The translations under genes were made by a program, and so were the position numbers. Under the pieces are notes generated by a model. That model did no database searches and had not been told where the DNA came from. It saw only the letters and a list, made by a program, of their open reading frames with translations. Positions 1 to 11,941 of a stretch of 64,000 nucleotides of DNA are shown here, in pieces. Position 1 is the first letter of the stretch; each line of letters starts with the position of its first letter. Source of the stretch: Psilocybe azurescens (lineage: Eukaryota > Basidiomycota > Agaricomycetes > Agaricales > Agrocybaceae); contig JAJIRX010000782.1 of NCBI GenBank assembly GCA_023853785.1, positions 62,001 through 126,000 of the forward strand. Direction: 5' to 3'.

Positions 1-46
1 TCTTACATTTGTTGGGAGTTTGTAACTGAATATCCACCCATCTCAG

Positions 47-1114
47 CGCAATGGGACCAAATATTTCGAGGTATTCGGGCCTCTTTTCCTTATCGAATAT
101 ACATTAACAAATTCAAGGGTGAATATGCCGCCATCTCGACCAACCCCAACAACATATTTGGATCTCCGTCTCAAGGTCGCCTGACCTTCCCAACAATGCA
201 GAGTACGTATGAACGGCTTAAATATATTCGACCAAGTTCTGATAACGAAACAACACATGATAGGCTCTGCAGGCGAAGCCGCTTTTATGACCGGATTGGA
301 ACGCAATAGCGACATTGTGTAAAATATCTCATTTCTGATGTTCATTTTCAAAGGCTGAGTGATTTCTACTTAGATTTGCTGCTTCGTATGCTCCTCTTCT
401 GGGAGTGAGTAAAGCTAGCTATTAAGATTAAATTTATAGAACTGACTCTGGACTGACAGCATGTAACAAACAATCAATGGGTTAGTGTATATTCTACCTT
501 TGGATGTCTAGATTGCGTCCTAATATTCAATGGCGGCTTGTAGACTCCTAATCTCCTTGCGTTTGAGTAAGTCAGATCAATACCTTGATGAGATGTTACT
601 TAACAGTCTGATAGCGCTGGCTCTGTGTACCGCTCCACCAGCTATTATGTACAGCAGGTAACATGCGTCTTCAAAGGGGAGAAGGACGTTTTGACTGACA
701 ATTACGGCCGCAGCTCTTCAGCATTAACCGAGGTGACGAATATCTCCCGAGTACCTTACCCGAGCAGCTCGGTACTGTATTCTGGAGCGTAGTACGCAAT
801 ACATCGTCGAAAGAAGTCATCATCAAGGTACTGGCACTCAACCGACCTCTCCGAGATCGCACTAAAATCGCGTATCTTATTTATAGATCTCCAACACTGC
901 GAGCTCTGCCTCAACGCTCACCTTCATTTTGCCTTTCAAAAATGTCGCCACTAAGGGATCCTTACAGCTTTTGACTGGTGCTGCAACTTCAAGTAACACA
1001 CCCACCAATCCAAACCTTCTTGCTCCAGTGACGAGCACAATCGTAACCGGCCAGACGTTCAACTACACTGCACCCGCAGTCAGTGTCAACGTTATTACTA
1101 TCAAGGCGTCCTAA
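47..1114 (+). CDS. GH51 alpha-L-arabinofuranosidase, 3' part (gene continues upstream of the window)
   Basis: This is the C-terminal half of a secreted enzyme that removes arabinofuranosyl side chains from arabinan or arabinoxylan. Bases 1-46 are the end of an intron. The first exon (47-70) encodes RNGTKYFE. After an intron, [12 protein letters not shown] follows at 118; the Glu in GEYA is the likely nucleophile by family knowledge. Later exons encode [43 protein letters not shown], a YRSTSYYVQ stretch and LFSINRGDEYLPSTLP, then the C-terminal beta domain ending VNVITIKAS. The exons join in phase through standard GT-AG introns of about 50-60 nt, and no frame break was seen. Exon order, junctions and protein match the complete copy at 26320-29724 on the other strand. 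The N-terminal half, with the acid/base Glu, lies outside the window. Confidence 0.88.
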
Positions 1115-2346
1115 AGATATCACTGGGAAGAAACATGTTCATTGTGGCAAATTGCTGCGTGTCTGGCCTTTGTATGGTTCTTTCTTACTAACGCATGTAC
1201 CATGTATAAAAATATAGTCAGACGAATCGTTTACGTGTGGGATCGTCTCATGAAAAATTTTCATGACAACAGTGTCCATGATTAGTACATTCCCTTTTCA
1301 AGTAAGATGCTGATGTAAATGCAAAAGCCCGCTCACGTTTCCCAGAATAAGGGACCGGGTAGTGGCTTTTCGATGGGAAAACATGGGCGTAACGCTCATT
1401 ACAATTTTAAAAGGCGTTCCTCTACACTGCTTGACTTCTTAAATCCACCCTCGCCCAAACGGCGCCACTTCGTGCTCCAAAACCTAGATTGGGTTCTTTA
1501 TTCTCTTCCATGGCCCATCTCTGCCCAACAAGAACGAATACAGGGCTATTTGGATCCGGGAGCATGCCGCGTGTTGTATAAAACTCAAGGCTTCTCATCT
1601 CCGAGGCCGCTACGCTCGGTAGACTATTAGAAAAGACCGGACGAAATGAGGAAATACTCCGATTGGCGGTTACTCTCAACAATTGACGCTGATGATAACG
1701 ATGGATGTAACCGCCTGCTAATGGTTTTGTTCCTGTTGTATCAAAGTATGGAATTGACTACAGTGTCATTTGACCTTCTGCTGCTGTCTGATCCATATGC
1801 ATGGAATAAGGTAAGCCTACGAATCCGTCTTTTGTGTTGTTCAAGAAATAGACCACTGATCTCTCATGTCAACAAGTGACACCTGAATCGATTCCTTTGC
1901 TCAAATAAGGGTGGCGACAGCTTGAAGTAGATGCTTTAAGCTCCGAGCGCTGGAATCGTGTCAACGATAAGCCGTGATAATGCTATGATTAGGCGCCCAT
2001 GGCGATCATGTGCTTTTGGGATCTATTCACACTAATGATCATACAAATAAGTCATTACCTCATAAAAGGATATAAATTACAGGTTTACAGCTACAGTTTT
2101 CCTTTAGAACAATCACACAAGATGTATATACGGTCTGAAGTATTTATGTTTGAAAACGTCGTGGGACAAGTTAAATTTTAGCGAACCTTCCATGGGAAAT
2201 CAATACAATTGCGGCCGAGTCCCTCTATCTCCCAGTTTCTTCTGTTGGAGGAGGCGCCAAATCATCCATCGATTCTGCCGCATATCGGGGGATTAACAGG
2301 TTCGCTCTTGTTTTATATTCACTTGTTAAGATCTCTCTCTCGCACC
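1115..2346. other. Intergenic stretch with no recognised gene
   Basis: This lies between the GH51 stop and the caspase gene start. It holds overlapping open frames of about 60-100 codons on both strands (largest at 1319-1630 plus and 1422-1682 minus), but none has recognisable motifs or matching splice sites. It probably contains the GH51 3' UTR and the caspase gene promoter. Confidence 0.5.
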
Positions 2347-4661
2347 ATGTCCTTTCCTACAGACATGACTTATGCAATGAATGGCGACGGTGTTTCTCTG
2401 ACTATTGGTAGCTCACCCCCCGCAAAAAGGGCATACGGGTACTGATAGCGTTGAAAGGCGAGTAGATTGTAACTGCTTGCAGCACCATTGGCTAAGGGAC
2501 CTTAAATATTAGCCCTGCCACGACTTCTGAGTCCAACCTTCTATATGCGTTGATTATTGGAATAGACACCTATAACGTCAACGACTTTTTAAATCTCCAT
2601 GGAGCCACAGCCGATGCACAACTATTCAGGACGTATTTGATCAAACACCTATCTGTCTCGGAGAGCCGTATCAAACTTCTACTGGATACCGAAGCCACGC
2701 GAGCAGCGATCATCGATGCCCTCGAAGGCATTGCCAATGCAAGCAACGATGACATTGCCCCTGGTGCTCCAATAGTTGTATTCTATGCGGGGCATGGGAC
2801 GGAAAGAGAAGACGTTTTGGGCGGCCAGAAGACCAAAATACAAATGCTTGTACCCGTTGACTGCGCCGGAATTCCTGATTTCATCATTGGCATGTTGCTA
2901 GACCATGTCGCCCACAAGAAAGGCGATAACATCGTAAGCCCCCTTTTGGTGATTATATTGGAATGTTAGCGCTCATCGTTCGATCACTGGTCATCGCAGA
3001 CCGTCATTTTCGATTGCTGTAATTCTGCATCGGGAACAAGAGGAGCCACCGACAATAGCGAGTCCGCGCCTCGCACCCGCGCTATTCCACCCGAGAGAGT
3101 TGTCTATGACAAAACTCTTGACAATGACCTATATAAGAGAATACGAGTCAGCAAAGGCGACAAACGGTATGGGTTCGGCAATGGTGGGGTAAAGTCGCAC
3201 ATGCTACTGGCGGCTTGCCGATCCTTTGAAGAAGCCAAAGAAGTTAACGGCCATGGTGTTTTCACCAGTGCCTTATTGAAACTTTTCAACGACAAGCCCC
3301 CGACCGTCCTCAGATACTGTGACATACTTGACCAGATGGACGTGATATCAGGGTATTTCTTTGTGTATCCCAACACAAGAACCTGGCTAATGATTGGCTT
3401 GCAATATCCACAGACAGAATCCCCAATGTGAAGGCTATAATCACGAGAGAATGATATTTAACGGCAAATGCGAAGCTCGCACAATGAAACTGAGCTGTGA
3501 TGTCGAATTTCGGGGTTCTACGTCACTCGTCTTACAGGCCGGTGCAGCACAGGGCATCACGACGGGAGCTAAATTTGCTCTTTTCGATTCAAATGACAAC
3601 TCCTTCGCAAGTGTCCTGGGTAGTGCCACTGTGGGATCTCCGATCCAAGCATTTAAAGCTCCCGCGACTTTGGATGCCTCCTCAAAATTCGATCTGGCCC
3701 GCCGGTATGTCGCTGTTCAAACCAGGCTTGGCATAAAGGAAGACCTTCGCCTATATATTCCTCGGAAAGACCCATTTCACGCAATATATACCCGACTCCT
3801 CAAAAGCGACATCGCCGACGAGCACAAATTGTATAACATAACGCTCGTTGAACATAAATCCCTTGCACACCTAGAAGCTTCGATGAGCAGCAAGGAGTTG
3901 GTATTTAAACTATGCGATACCCGTGCGACTAAATATGGATTCTCCAAGAGTTTCAAGGCTGTTCCTACGGACAACGACCACAAACTCGCTTGGGTTCTCA
4001 ACGGGATCGCACATTACTACAGAGAATTAGACCGCCGAAATCCCCAAACCGAGCTCGATAACTATGTCACGTTGGAATTTTACAAGTTAAAGGATCCGGA
4101 GGATACTTCGGACAACGATTTGAAAGATCGCTGGATTTTTTTTGAACCCGTTCAACCAAATTTCTGCAATAACAACATCATCGACTTCGTCATCGAAGAG
4201 GAGTGCCCTTACGGTTTCAAGTTAACCAATAACAGCAGTCGCGATCTCTATCCCTACGTGTTTATGTTTGACAACAACGATCTAAGTATCGGTATGTCGT
4301 CTTCTTCACTATGTTGAATAATTTTGAACTCGACCGGCCGGTAGAATCATATTACATGGGACCGACATCAGCGGGTCAATATGAAGGGGAACCGCCGCTG
4401 AAAGCAAGAGGGGTTCTCACTCTCGGTCATGGTTCCAATAGTGTATTCCCTCGCTCGTATGAAATCAAGGATGATCACCAAAATATCGATGTCGGCTTTT
4501 TGAAGATCTTCCTCACCACAAATCCCATCAACCTCAACAATGTCTCCCAGACATCTCCCTTTGATGTTACCCGTTCTTCGAAACCCTTCAAGCCGAAACC
4601 AAAGGACAAATGGGATGCCTTGACTATACCTATGATTCAGCGTAAGCGTAGTGCCTCTTAG
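2347..4661 (+). CDS. Caspase-fold (metacaspase-like, peptidase C14) protein
   Basis: Five exons (about 2347-2438, 2513-2933, 3000-3352, 3414-4291, 4345-4661) join in phase to a protein of roughly 700 residues. After a short N-terminal leader starting MSFPTDMTYAM comes a caspase p20-like domain. It opens ALIIGIDTYNVNDF, then has VVFYAGHGTE with the catalytic His, then VIFDCCNSASGTRG with the catalytic Cys. A small-subunit-like segment follows (MLLAACRSFEEAKE, GVFTSALLKLF). The remaining 400 or so residues form a tail without a recognised domain. Both dyad residues are present, so activity is plausible; cleavage after Arg/Lys is known for metacaspases but not shown here. The start is the first ATG that splices in frame into the caspase strand. 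Such stand-alone genes are commonly multicopy in Agaricomycetes. A further small intron near 4641 (gtaagcg) is possible. Confidence 0.88.
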
Positions 4662-5078
4662 AACACAGATAATAAGCCAAAGAATATGTAATTCTGTACA
4701 ATAAAAACAATGGAGCAGCGCGAAAAATCAGTGTCGGATTCATGATCGAGAATTTAGTTAAGAGGCAAAGGGCAAGCCAACAGGTTCTCTTGTTCAAAGC
4801 ATGCGTAAACAACGCTCTCGAATAGGAGAATTTGCGTTGTTAGCTAAGCAATAGCAGACGGTAATAGCAGGCGGTAGACGGTAGATGGCAAGGGAGTTAA
4901 CAGATCGTTTATGAAATTGGTATATCAAAAGAAAATATATTCTCATCACTTGCGCTGGAGGGAGAATGGTCATCGAGCAGGAAAAGAACCAAGTGATTTA
5001 GACATGAACTCTGTAACATCTGAATCGTTGCGGAAGCTAACGAGTGGCATGATACCTGTATAATATAGAATATCAAGT
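4662..5078. other. Convergent 3' intergenic region
   Basis: This lies between the tails of the caspase gene (plus) and LSM6 (minus). It contains short imperfect repeats of a gcagacggtaatagcag-type unit around 4850-4890. No gene is seen. Confidence 0.5.
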
Positions 5079-5498
5079 TTACAAAGGCTCTGCCGCAGAA
5101 ATATATAATACTAAAGATCGACAAGCATGATTATGATTCGCAGCAAAGTTTGCAGAAAGGCAGGTACACACCATTGTTTCCTCGGACAAAAGTATCCCCA
5201 TATCGGTTCGTGATCACCCCATTGACATGCTCTTCTGTCTGCTCAAGTGCTATATTCATGAATCCATCCAAGCACGACAAAACACCTTAACATAACGTGA
5301 GTGGGCATAAATTGACGCGACATTTCGGGACTCTTTACCTTTATAATCCACTCCAGAAGTCAATCGGACGACAACTCGTTTCCCAACAACACCCTTCAAA
5401 AAATCGGTAGGCGATCCCGTATGAGAGACAGGTGGCGGGGGTGGTGGAGGTGTTTCTGACTGGCGTGAAGGTGAAGGTGGTCTCGGGCTATCGTCCAT
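5079..5498 (-). CDS. LSM6: U6 snRNA-associated Sm-like protein LSm6
   Basis: LSm6 is a subunit of the nuclear LSm2-8 ring that binds the 3' end of U6 snRNA, and of the cytoplasmic LSm1-7 ring in mRNA decay. Three exons are seen. The first encodes a proline-rich leader and Sm motif 1 (TDFLKGVVGKRVVVRLTSGV, then DYK). The second encodes LSCLDGFMNIALEQTEEHVN and YGDTFVRGNNV. The third encodes LYISAAEPL and the stop. The Sm fold with DGFMNIALEQ and RGNNVLYIS is characteristic of LSm6. The chosen start gives MDDSPRPPSPSR; an in-frame upstream ATG at 5579 is possible. The leader with a run of seven prolines is longer than in animal LSm6. The gene is divergent from CIA1 with about 160 bp between starts, so the promoter is probably shared. 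Confidence 0.9.
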
Positions 5499-5661
5499 AT
5501 CGTTCAAGCTAACTGAGTTGTGTGGTTGTCGTACACGCGCCGCGATGGTTCCAAGTTGAAACGCTGAAGTTGAAAACAAGGAACGTAGCCGACTACATTT
5601 TCATGACATAAGCCCTAACCCCGGTGTCGGGTTAAACTTTGTTTTATCTCCCTTTCTAATC

Positions 5662-6895
5662 ATGGACGTCGATCTTCCCTATAAAGCCCAGCCTATCGCT
5701 GAATTACCAGGCTAGTTTCTCTCTTATATCCTACGAATCCTTGTTAAGCTTGAAACAGGCCACGAAGACCGCGCCTGGCATGTGGCTTGGAATCCAACAA
5801 AACCATTACTCGCATCTTGTTCAGCGGACAAGACTGTCCGTCTCTACTCCTATGCTTCCAGCTCGACCGAGACAAGTACAGATCTCAAATTTCAACCAAT
5901 AACTAGCATTCCGACGGGTCATGCGAAAACTGTGCGCTCAGTAGCATGGGCACCCTCAGGTCAGACTCTCGCAACCGCATCATTCGACTCCAACATCGGG
6001 ATCTGGGAGAAAGAAGCAGACGAATGGGAGTGCATAAGCACATTAGAAGGACATGAAACAGAATGTAAAAGCATCGCATACTCGGCTTCGGGGACGTTGC
6101 TAGCGAGCTGCAGTAGGGACAAGACTGTCTGGATCTGGGAAGGTAAGCCATGGTGATCCTTCGTCCAGCCACATAACACCCAAACCGCCCGCAGTTCATC
6201 CCGACGGAGATTTTGAAACCATCTCTGTTCTAATGGAACATACCCAAGATGTCAAGTGTGTCGCCTGGCACCCTATAGAAGAGATCTTGGCCTCCGCGTC
6301 GTATGATGACACCATCAAGCTCTACATCGAAGATCCCTCCGATGACTGGTACTGTTTTGCTACGCTTTCCGGCCATAGCTCAACGGTATGGTCTTTGGCA
6401 TGGGCCCCTGGAACAAGTAGCTATCTCGCGTCTTCAAGCGACGATAAGACGGTGAGAGTGTGGAAACGAATTGCCGAACATAAATGGGAGTGCGTGCTGG
6501 TGCTAGGCGGGCATGAGAGGAGTGTATACAGCGTTAGCTGGAGTAAAGCCCCAAAATCCGTTAGAAAGTCTACTGAAGGGTGTCTAGGATGGCTGGCGAG
6601 CGCAGGTGGAGATGGAACAGTGCTTGTCTGGGAGCTCTCGGTACAGTTATGTCCTGTTAATTCTTTTATCTCTACTTAACGCATATTTCAGGAACCTGCT
6701 CCAGAGGATACAGCAAGCGGTAAACCAAACATCTTGCCACCACGGCACAAACTCATTGCGTCTATCCCGTCCGCACACGGCGTACATGATGTTAATTCCG
6801 TGGTATGGTGTCCTCGAGAGGGGTATGAAGGCCTCCTTGCGACTACGGGCGACGATGGCTATACACGGGTATGGAGAATCATTCCTGCGGCATGA
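5662..6895 (+). CDS. CIA1: CIA1/CIAO1 WD40 protein of cytosolic iron-sulfur assembly
   Basis: CIA1 is a seven-bladed WD40 propeller of the CIA targeting complex, which delivers Fe-S clusters to cytosolic and nuclear apoproteins. Four exons (5662-5710, 5759-6142, 6195-6640, 6692-6895) join in phase. The WD repeats include GHEDRAWHVAWNPTKP, TGHAKTVRSVAWAP, EGHETECKSIAYSASG, EHTQDVKCVAWHP, SGHSSTVWSLAWAPG, GGHERSVYSVSW and a last blade ending DDGYTRVWRI. Length (about 400 residues) and blade spacing fit the family. The first intron starts with GC rather than GT (5711-5712): no GT nearby gives the conserved GHEDRAW join. The gene is intact. Confidence 0.93.
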
Positions 6896-7504
6896 AGTGT
6901 CTAGACTGGTCATTCCATATGTAGGTTAGTCAAATTCGGTTCGCATGGGAAGAAATATTTGGAATGGTGGAGACTTTACGCTGGCATTCGATGCACAAAA
7001 TAATCGCAAGCAACGGAGGGCTCAGCGGCAATGAGTGTAGTTCATCCTGTTGTTTAATGTCAATAGGTACATGGTCAGAGCTCTTTTCTAAACATCTGGG
7101 GCGTATCCAGGTCGTATTAAGGCTTTGGCGATCTCGTTTTATATTTATTCGTTCTTAATGCGGGTCAGTGCGCCAACCTCAATGATTCATTTAATCGCAA
7201 ACTAATCATCCTTGGACTCGAAAAAGATTATTCGTGAAGTGTGCCCTGGTAATTTGCTTACATAAAGCATGTAAATAGGAAAGTTATGATCAACGATTCA
7301 GTCACCTTCGATCATGGATCCACAATTCTTATCGTCTCTGAATCCACCGATATTAGCCCTAGACGCCCAACCTGTCGTCAGACGCGCGCTTATCTACGTA
7401 TAATTAGCTAGTTTCACTTCACCATCGCTCATTACCATATGCTAAAAGCATCAGTGACACTGCAATCTCTTCAGTATGCTCCCATCGACCTTTCCCGCAG
7501 TAGG
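6896..7504. other. Intergenic, no gene recognised
   Basis: Downstream of CIA1 and of the 3' end of the minus-strand GPI-type gene remnant. Only short unsupported open frames are present. Convergent 3' UTRs are expected here. Confidence 0.45.
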
Positions 7505-8335
7505 TTCATACGTATACAGCAGCGGATCCCAGTGCCAGTGCCCATGTCGCCAGTGAAATCAGATTTGCGGCGGCCTTGTGAGGGGCAGAGCTGGGTCTGG
7601 AAATGTAGCTGAATTTGACGATGCAGACGCAGATGTAGATGCACTAGATGATCCTCCTAAGCTTGAGGGACTCGTAGCGTCTGGAACAATATAGCTACAC
7701 AAGGCCAAGGCTACACAATTAATGAAAATATAAAGAGTAAAAGTTATGATCGACGTACATAATGTCAACGACTCCAAAGTTATACACAGCTTGGTTATCT
7801 ATTTCTTGAAGTCCCGGATGGATGGTGTGCTCTACGTTGATATTGAAGTTGAGGCCCGAGAATAACAGTAAGCATATCAATCGCTCGGAGTCTCTGAACC
7901 CATTCACTTCAACAGGACCACTTCAACAGGACCACTTCAACAGGACTTCCACCATCGATCGTGACGATGTACATAGATGAGTGGAGGAATAAGAGACCCA
8001 TTATGTAAATTGCCGTTCCTGGTGTTCATAAATCGCGGAGTTGGAAGGTCGCACCAAAATCTGAATGACAATGCACCTTTAACCTTGACCTCCGCCGTTG
8101 CATCTACCGTCATGCCAAGAACCGCACTGTGCGCACAGGTAGATGGGACATTGTAGCAGCCTTGGCCGGTGAATACTAACAAACAACAAAGTGGTTGAGT
8201 GGGACTTGGGAATGCCAAAAATGTCTGTGGAGGGCACCTTAATAGCGGTGTCAATGGTGGCCACCGTTATATTCTTCTGCGCCAAATCAAAGGTAGAAAC
8301 TGAAAGAAAGATAAATATGATACATAGAGGCCGAT
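7505..8335 (-). pseudogene. Broken paralogue of the GPI-anchored-type secreted protein at 9101-10019
   Basis: Segments match the intact neighbour in order: a hydrophobic leader then AQKNITV; GQGCYNVPSTC; an exon with GTAIYIMGLL and YIVTIDGGSPVEV; NVEHTI; an NFGVVDI exon; a Ser-rich linker (SSSASTSASASS); and a hydrophobic tail (LISLATWALALG). The single clear lesion is a 14-bp unit present three times in tandem (7905-7946) where the paralogue reading needs one. This adds 28 nt and forces a stop in every frame. Further one-base shifts occur near 8230 (T run), near 7585 (C run, which separates the GPI-type tail from the frame) and just after the expected start (A run near 8325). Those three could be base-call errors; the triplication is less easily explained so. 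Confidence 0.7.
7905..7946. repeat. Three perfect tandem copies of a 14-bp unit
   Basis: Unit cacttcaacaggac is repeated at 7905-7918, 7919-7932 and 7933-7946. On the minus strand it lies in coding sequence. Because 14 is not a multiple of 3, the three copies read in three different frames, and the TGT-TGA frame is hit exactly once whatever frame enters. Confidence 0.95.
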
Positions 8336-9100
8336 TTCATAATACTGAGTCCTAGCATTGCGATGCGATAGGGTTAACGAGTATGATAAACGATTGAATG
8401 TGTGTACTTGAGTCCATAAACCGGGCTGAGGAGCGAAGCAAGTTCAACGTATCGAGTTTTCTGGGATTTCATTTCAACTCAAGTTGTTGGTTTCATACAA
8501 AAGCTCGCGTCATGTGATTGATATGAAACGTATCTTTCACGAGCGGAACAACTGCAGAACACCTTGAATTGAAATGGGCAATTTTAGACAATCAAAATTA
8601 AAGCTCTTGGCAAGAGACACATGAACTGTAGTCTGCGAATCATCAAAACAAGAAGCCACAATGAGCAGGGATCTTGAAAGAAAACAGGTAAAAGAACGCG
8701 GTGCAATGAATGAAAGGCTAGTAGCAGGGTATACAATAACCCAGAGCTGAGCAGCTCGTGTAGGCTCTCCTGCCGCGTAGTCGAAATTAACGAGCCCCCA
8801 GTGGCTCAGTAGTAGAAACCATATGTAGCTCAGGCCCTAAGATCGAAGAAATATAGATTCGAGCAAAAATTTAGAGCATACCCCTTCTGGTCAATTTATT
8901 ACCACTTCAGAGTTTCCTTGTCTCTATGACACTGAAAGTTGGCCGCTTTCACCGGAAATATGTAGCGAGTTGATGTTTATCAGACCTGTATTGGTTCCAT
9001 ATTGATTGCAATACTGCCATGGCCCATGGCAGGACATTACGATGAATCAGGGTGAAAAGAGGCTTAGCAGAAAGAGGTATACCAACTATGCTCTCTAGAC
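8336..9100. other. Intergenic: promoter side of the 7.5-8.3 kb copy and 3' side of the 9.1-10.0 kb gene
   Basis: No open frame with recognisable content. The 8949-9134 frame is only the reverse reading of the downstream gene's tail region. No RNA gene or repeat was noticed. Confidence 0.45.
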
Positions 9101-10019
9101 CTATAGAGAGCCGACCATCGATCCGAGCGCCCAAGCTCCGAGTATCGACAAGATGACATGGAGCCCAACAGTGTACTGTCTAGGGGAAGCTGCGCCGGTA
9201 GATGGAGACGCAGAAGGACTGGTGGCAGTGGATGATGTCGATGAGGATTGAGGATTGATCGAGTTAGAACCCTGAGAGGCGTTCAATGCGACATCCGGAA
9301 CCGTGTATCTAGATATTATCAGATTATTAGTTGTTCAAAGCGACAATAATGAAAAAAAGTCGAGCGCACATCAAGTTGGCCAGACCAAAGGTTGTGAATT
9401 GTCCATTAGGATCTATGGTCATGTTACGATTTGGAGAGGCCTCTTTGACGCTGAGGCGTATGGTATGTTCAACGTTCGGGTCAAGATTTGAGGCAGAAAA
9501 TAGGGAAGAGCAGATGAAAGGTCCTGAAGCTCTTACTCCATCAACATCTGTAGAGTTGCCGTCGAGTGTGACGGTGTAAATGGGAGAGAGGGAATACAAA
9601 AGGCCAGTGATGTAAATTGCAGACCCTAAATTGCGGATTAAGCCTTTCAAGACAAAATAAACAGTTAGAAAGATATGCACCTTTAAACTTAAATGATGCT
9701 GCAGAATCTAGGCTCTGACCAGCTGCAATGCTGTCGGTGCAGTTTGAGGGTACGTTGTAGCATCCAGCTTGCCCACCTACAACAAAGCCATTTGAATCGA
9801 CTTTGCAAATGAGGGCGGGTCCCGTTCCAGTGCCCGAATACTGTCGTAGAAAGAATAGATACTTTAGATTCTTGCAAGTAGCTGGCGCCCATGGACGCTG
9901 GAACGTACCTGTATGGTTGGGTCGGTCACGGGCACGGTAACATTCTTCTGGGCAGTAACAACGGTAGCAAGTGAAAGCAAGCCAGTGATAATGGTCACTT
10001 TAACATCAAATATATGCAT
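9101..10019 (-). CDS. Secreted, probably GPI-anchored, Ser/Thr-rich protein of unknown function
   Basis: The N-terminus is a clear signal peptide (MHIFDVKVTIITGLLSLATV, then VTAQ) followed by KNVTVPVTD. Four or more short introns follow. The mature part has two Cys-containing segments (ALICKVDS; AGCYNVPSNC), then AIYITGLLYSLSPIYTVTLDG, a FICSSLF segment and NVEHTIRLSVKEA. The C-terminus is a Ser/Thr/Pro linker (SSTSSTATSPSASPSTG), a short polar stretch and a hydrophobic end (LHVILSILGAWALGSMVGSL), the layout of a GPI-attachment signal. Splice junctions are in phase and no lesion was found. Proteins of this layout are common in Agaricomycetes; function is unknown and none is inferred. A damaged tandem paralogue lies just downstream in the same orientation. 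Confidence 0.75.
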
Positions 10020-10757
10020 TATGATTGGGAGAGTTTGAACGAGTGTGATTCAATGAGTGAACTTAAGTGAACAGGAAATGGGGGACCGGGTCGTTTTAAG
10101 ATGGAAAGATGGCAAAAGATTTCGCGGGGCCCATAGTATTTGAGTATTTCATCATGTCATCATGTGACCGTATGTAGTCACTTTGTAGTACGGAGATGGC
10201 CGAGCATGCAATGATTAATGATATCGCAACTAAAAGGCAAACCTTGCCTCGACCTATGCTCGAGTACATATATGAGGTTTGCTACAAGTGTGGCCATAGC
10301 CTCATCAGAGGCATTCCAAAGAAGAGTGTGTCCTAATGATTTCTATTATATTCTGTCTACGATCCATGACTGACTACATAATTTCAAAATGCGCAATGCA
10401 TGAAGGCGGCGACAACCTTTCGAATCCCTTCAAGTCATACTTTGGGCTGGTAACTGTAACTATCGTGAACCAAATATACAGTACAACAGATTAGCAAGTA
10501 GCTGTGTATTCAATTCTTTGAGCCACATACCCACTGCAGCGAGTCATTTTCTACGTTCAGTTTTTGATGTTTCTTGACGACCGGTCCAGGGCCTGGGTAA
10601 GTTTCCCATGAAAGCCCCGGTGAAACCCATCCCGTGGAATGTCAGCTTGTTCATAAACTGATTAGTCAGATCAATCTTAAAATTATGTCTTCTCAGTCGT
10701 AAAGTGTGTGAGAGCATCAATTTGCAATCAGCGAGTAACGGCTCCACCAATCTAATA
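10020..10757. other. Intergenic upstream region
   Basis: Promoter side of the minus-strand GPI-type gene, then sequence leading to a degenerate acetyltransferase copy. The open frame at 10544-10798 (minus) has no recognised content. Confidence 0.4.
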
Positions 10758-11510
10758 CCCCATATTCCTAGAAAGCTGAAATAGACCAGTTGGTCCAAGT
10801 CCTTCTCGATACATTAAAAGGTGGCTATGGATGCTCAATGAATAGCTTGGTCTCATACTAAAGCTGCACCAGATGATGGTTCCTACTGGGCGGCAGTTTT
10901 GGATTGGCGCCACAGAACCTACACGCTAATGTAAGGGCAGCAATCACTGGGGAGGTCCACGTTATTTGCATTGGACCTGATATTTCTGATGTTGTGGGCA
11001 CCTCAATCTGGTTTCCGCAGAGCGCCAGTCCTTTCTCTAGGCGCGTCTCATATCTTCTGTATTTAAATTCTGAGGTTTGTGCTACTTTCATATTACAATA
11101 CAATACAGTGAGAAACAACGAGCGGCGGGACTCAACCAAGTTTTAGAAAACATGCCCGATTATTTGCAAAAATGGTGTATGGAATACGTATGCGCCAATT
11201 TTGCAATGAGATAATGATCAATCACTTACTGCCTTTTTATCCCTACAGTAGGCTAATTGGTTGCAAAAACGTACAGAAAGGACTACGAGCTAGACGTATG
11301 GCATCTACACTATCTTACCGTCATGAAATCTCATCATGGAAAGGAATGTTGTAGGGCCATGTTCGAGTTGGCAGCAGCTTAAGTGAGTCTTTTTACATAT
11401 TTCAGACTGTCCAAAAAGGAGGCTGCAATTGCTTATACAGGGGAAGGAGACCAAAGTGCCTATTATATTGCATACAATAAAAGAAACCAATGTTTGTTGC
11501 ATTCTCCCTC
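10758..11510 (+). pseudogene. Degenerate copy of the GNAT acetyltransferase gene at 11942-12969
   Basis: Blocks match the intact downstream gene in order: DQLVQVLLDTLK (10778-10820), APQNLHANVRAAITGEVHVI, SIWFPQSASPFS, EKQRAAGLNQVLENMPDYLQ, VWHLHYLTVMKSHH, and KETKVPIILHT near 11445. Two intron positions are conserved, one with the same unusual GC donor (11041). The acetyl-CoA pyrophosphate loop, RKGYGKA in the intact gene, reads GKECCRA here, and the exon before it carries an in-frame TAA. No start with the N-terminal 30 residues was found. These changes argue for loss of acetyltransferase activity. A diverged gene with a different exon structure is less likely but not excluded. Confidence 0.72.
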
Positions 11511-11941
11511 ACAGTTCCTGTTTTCATTGATTATTTTATCTCGTACATCCAAGTAGCGATTTACAACAAGCTATGACTGATCGTCCGTGCTGAGACGCCT
11601 ATATCAAGGCCTTTCGAAGAAGGGCGCATGTGGCTTATATCAAGCGAAGCATAGGTCATCTATAAGAACGTTCAATCTCTATATAATCCTTGCTGAAAAT
11701 CGTACAGATGAAACATTGATGGAATATTCTACTTGCAGGTCTTTCTATTCTCGAGAATTGCTCAAAAGTATTCTTTTGCCTAGAGACGTGTCTACCGGAG
11801 GATTGTCGGATATTTAAAAACGTGATTAGGGCGTGATATTATATTTCCGAGTCATCGTCTGCGGATTCCAATCACAAAAGTTACAACGCAACGCTCGTCT
11901 TTTGTAATTTCTGCCTTTGAAAAACAAAATACAGAAGAGCT
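11511..11941. other. Intergenic, promoter of the intact GNAT gene
   Basis: AT-rich stretch with only one unsupported short open frame (11587-11817). The sequence just before the start is purine-rich, as in many fungal genes. Confidence 0.4.

Noticed and set aside
1319..1682. Overlapping open frames of 86-103 codons on both strands
   Set aside because: No motif, no start context and no splicing partner; the two strands exclude each other.
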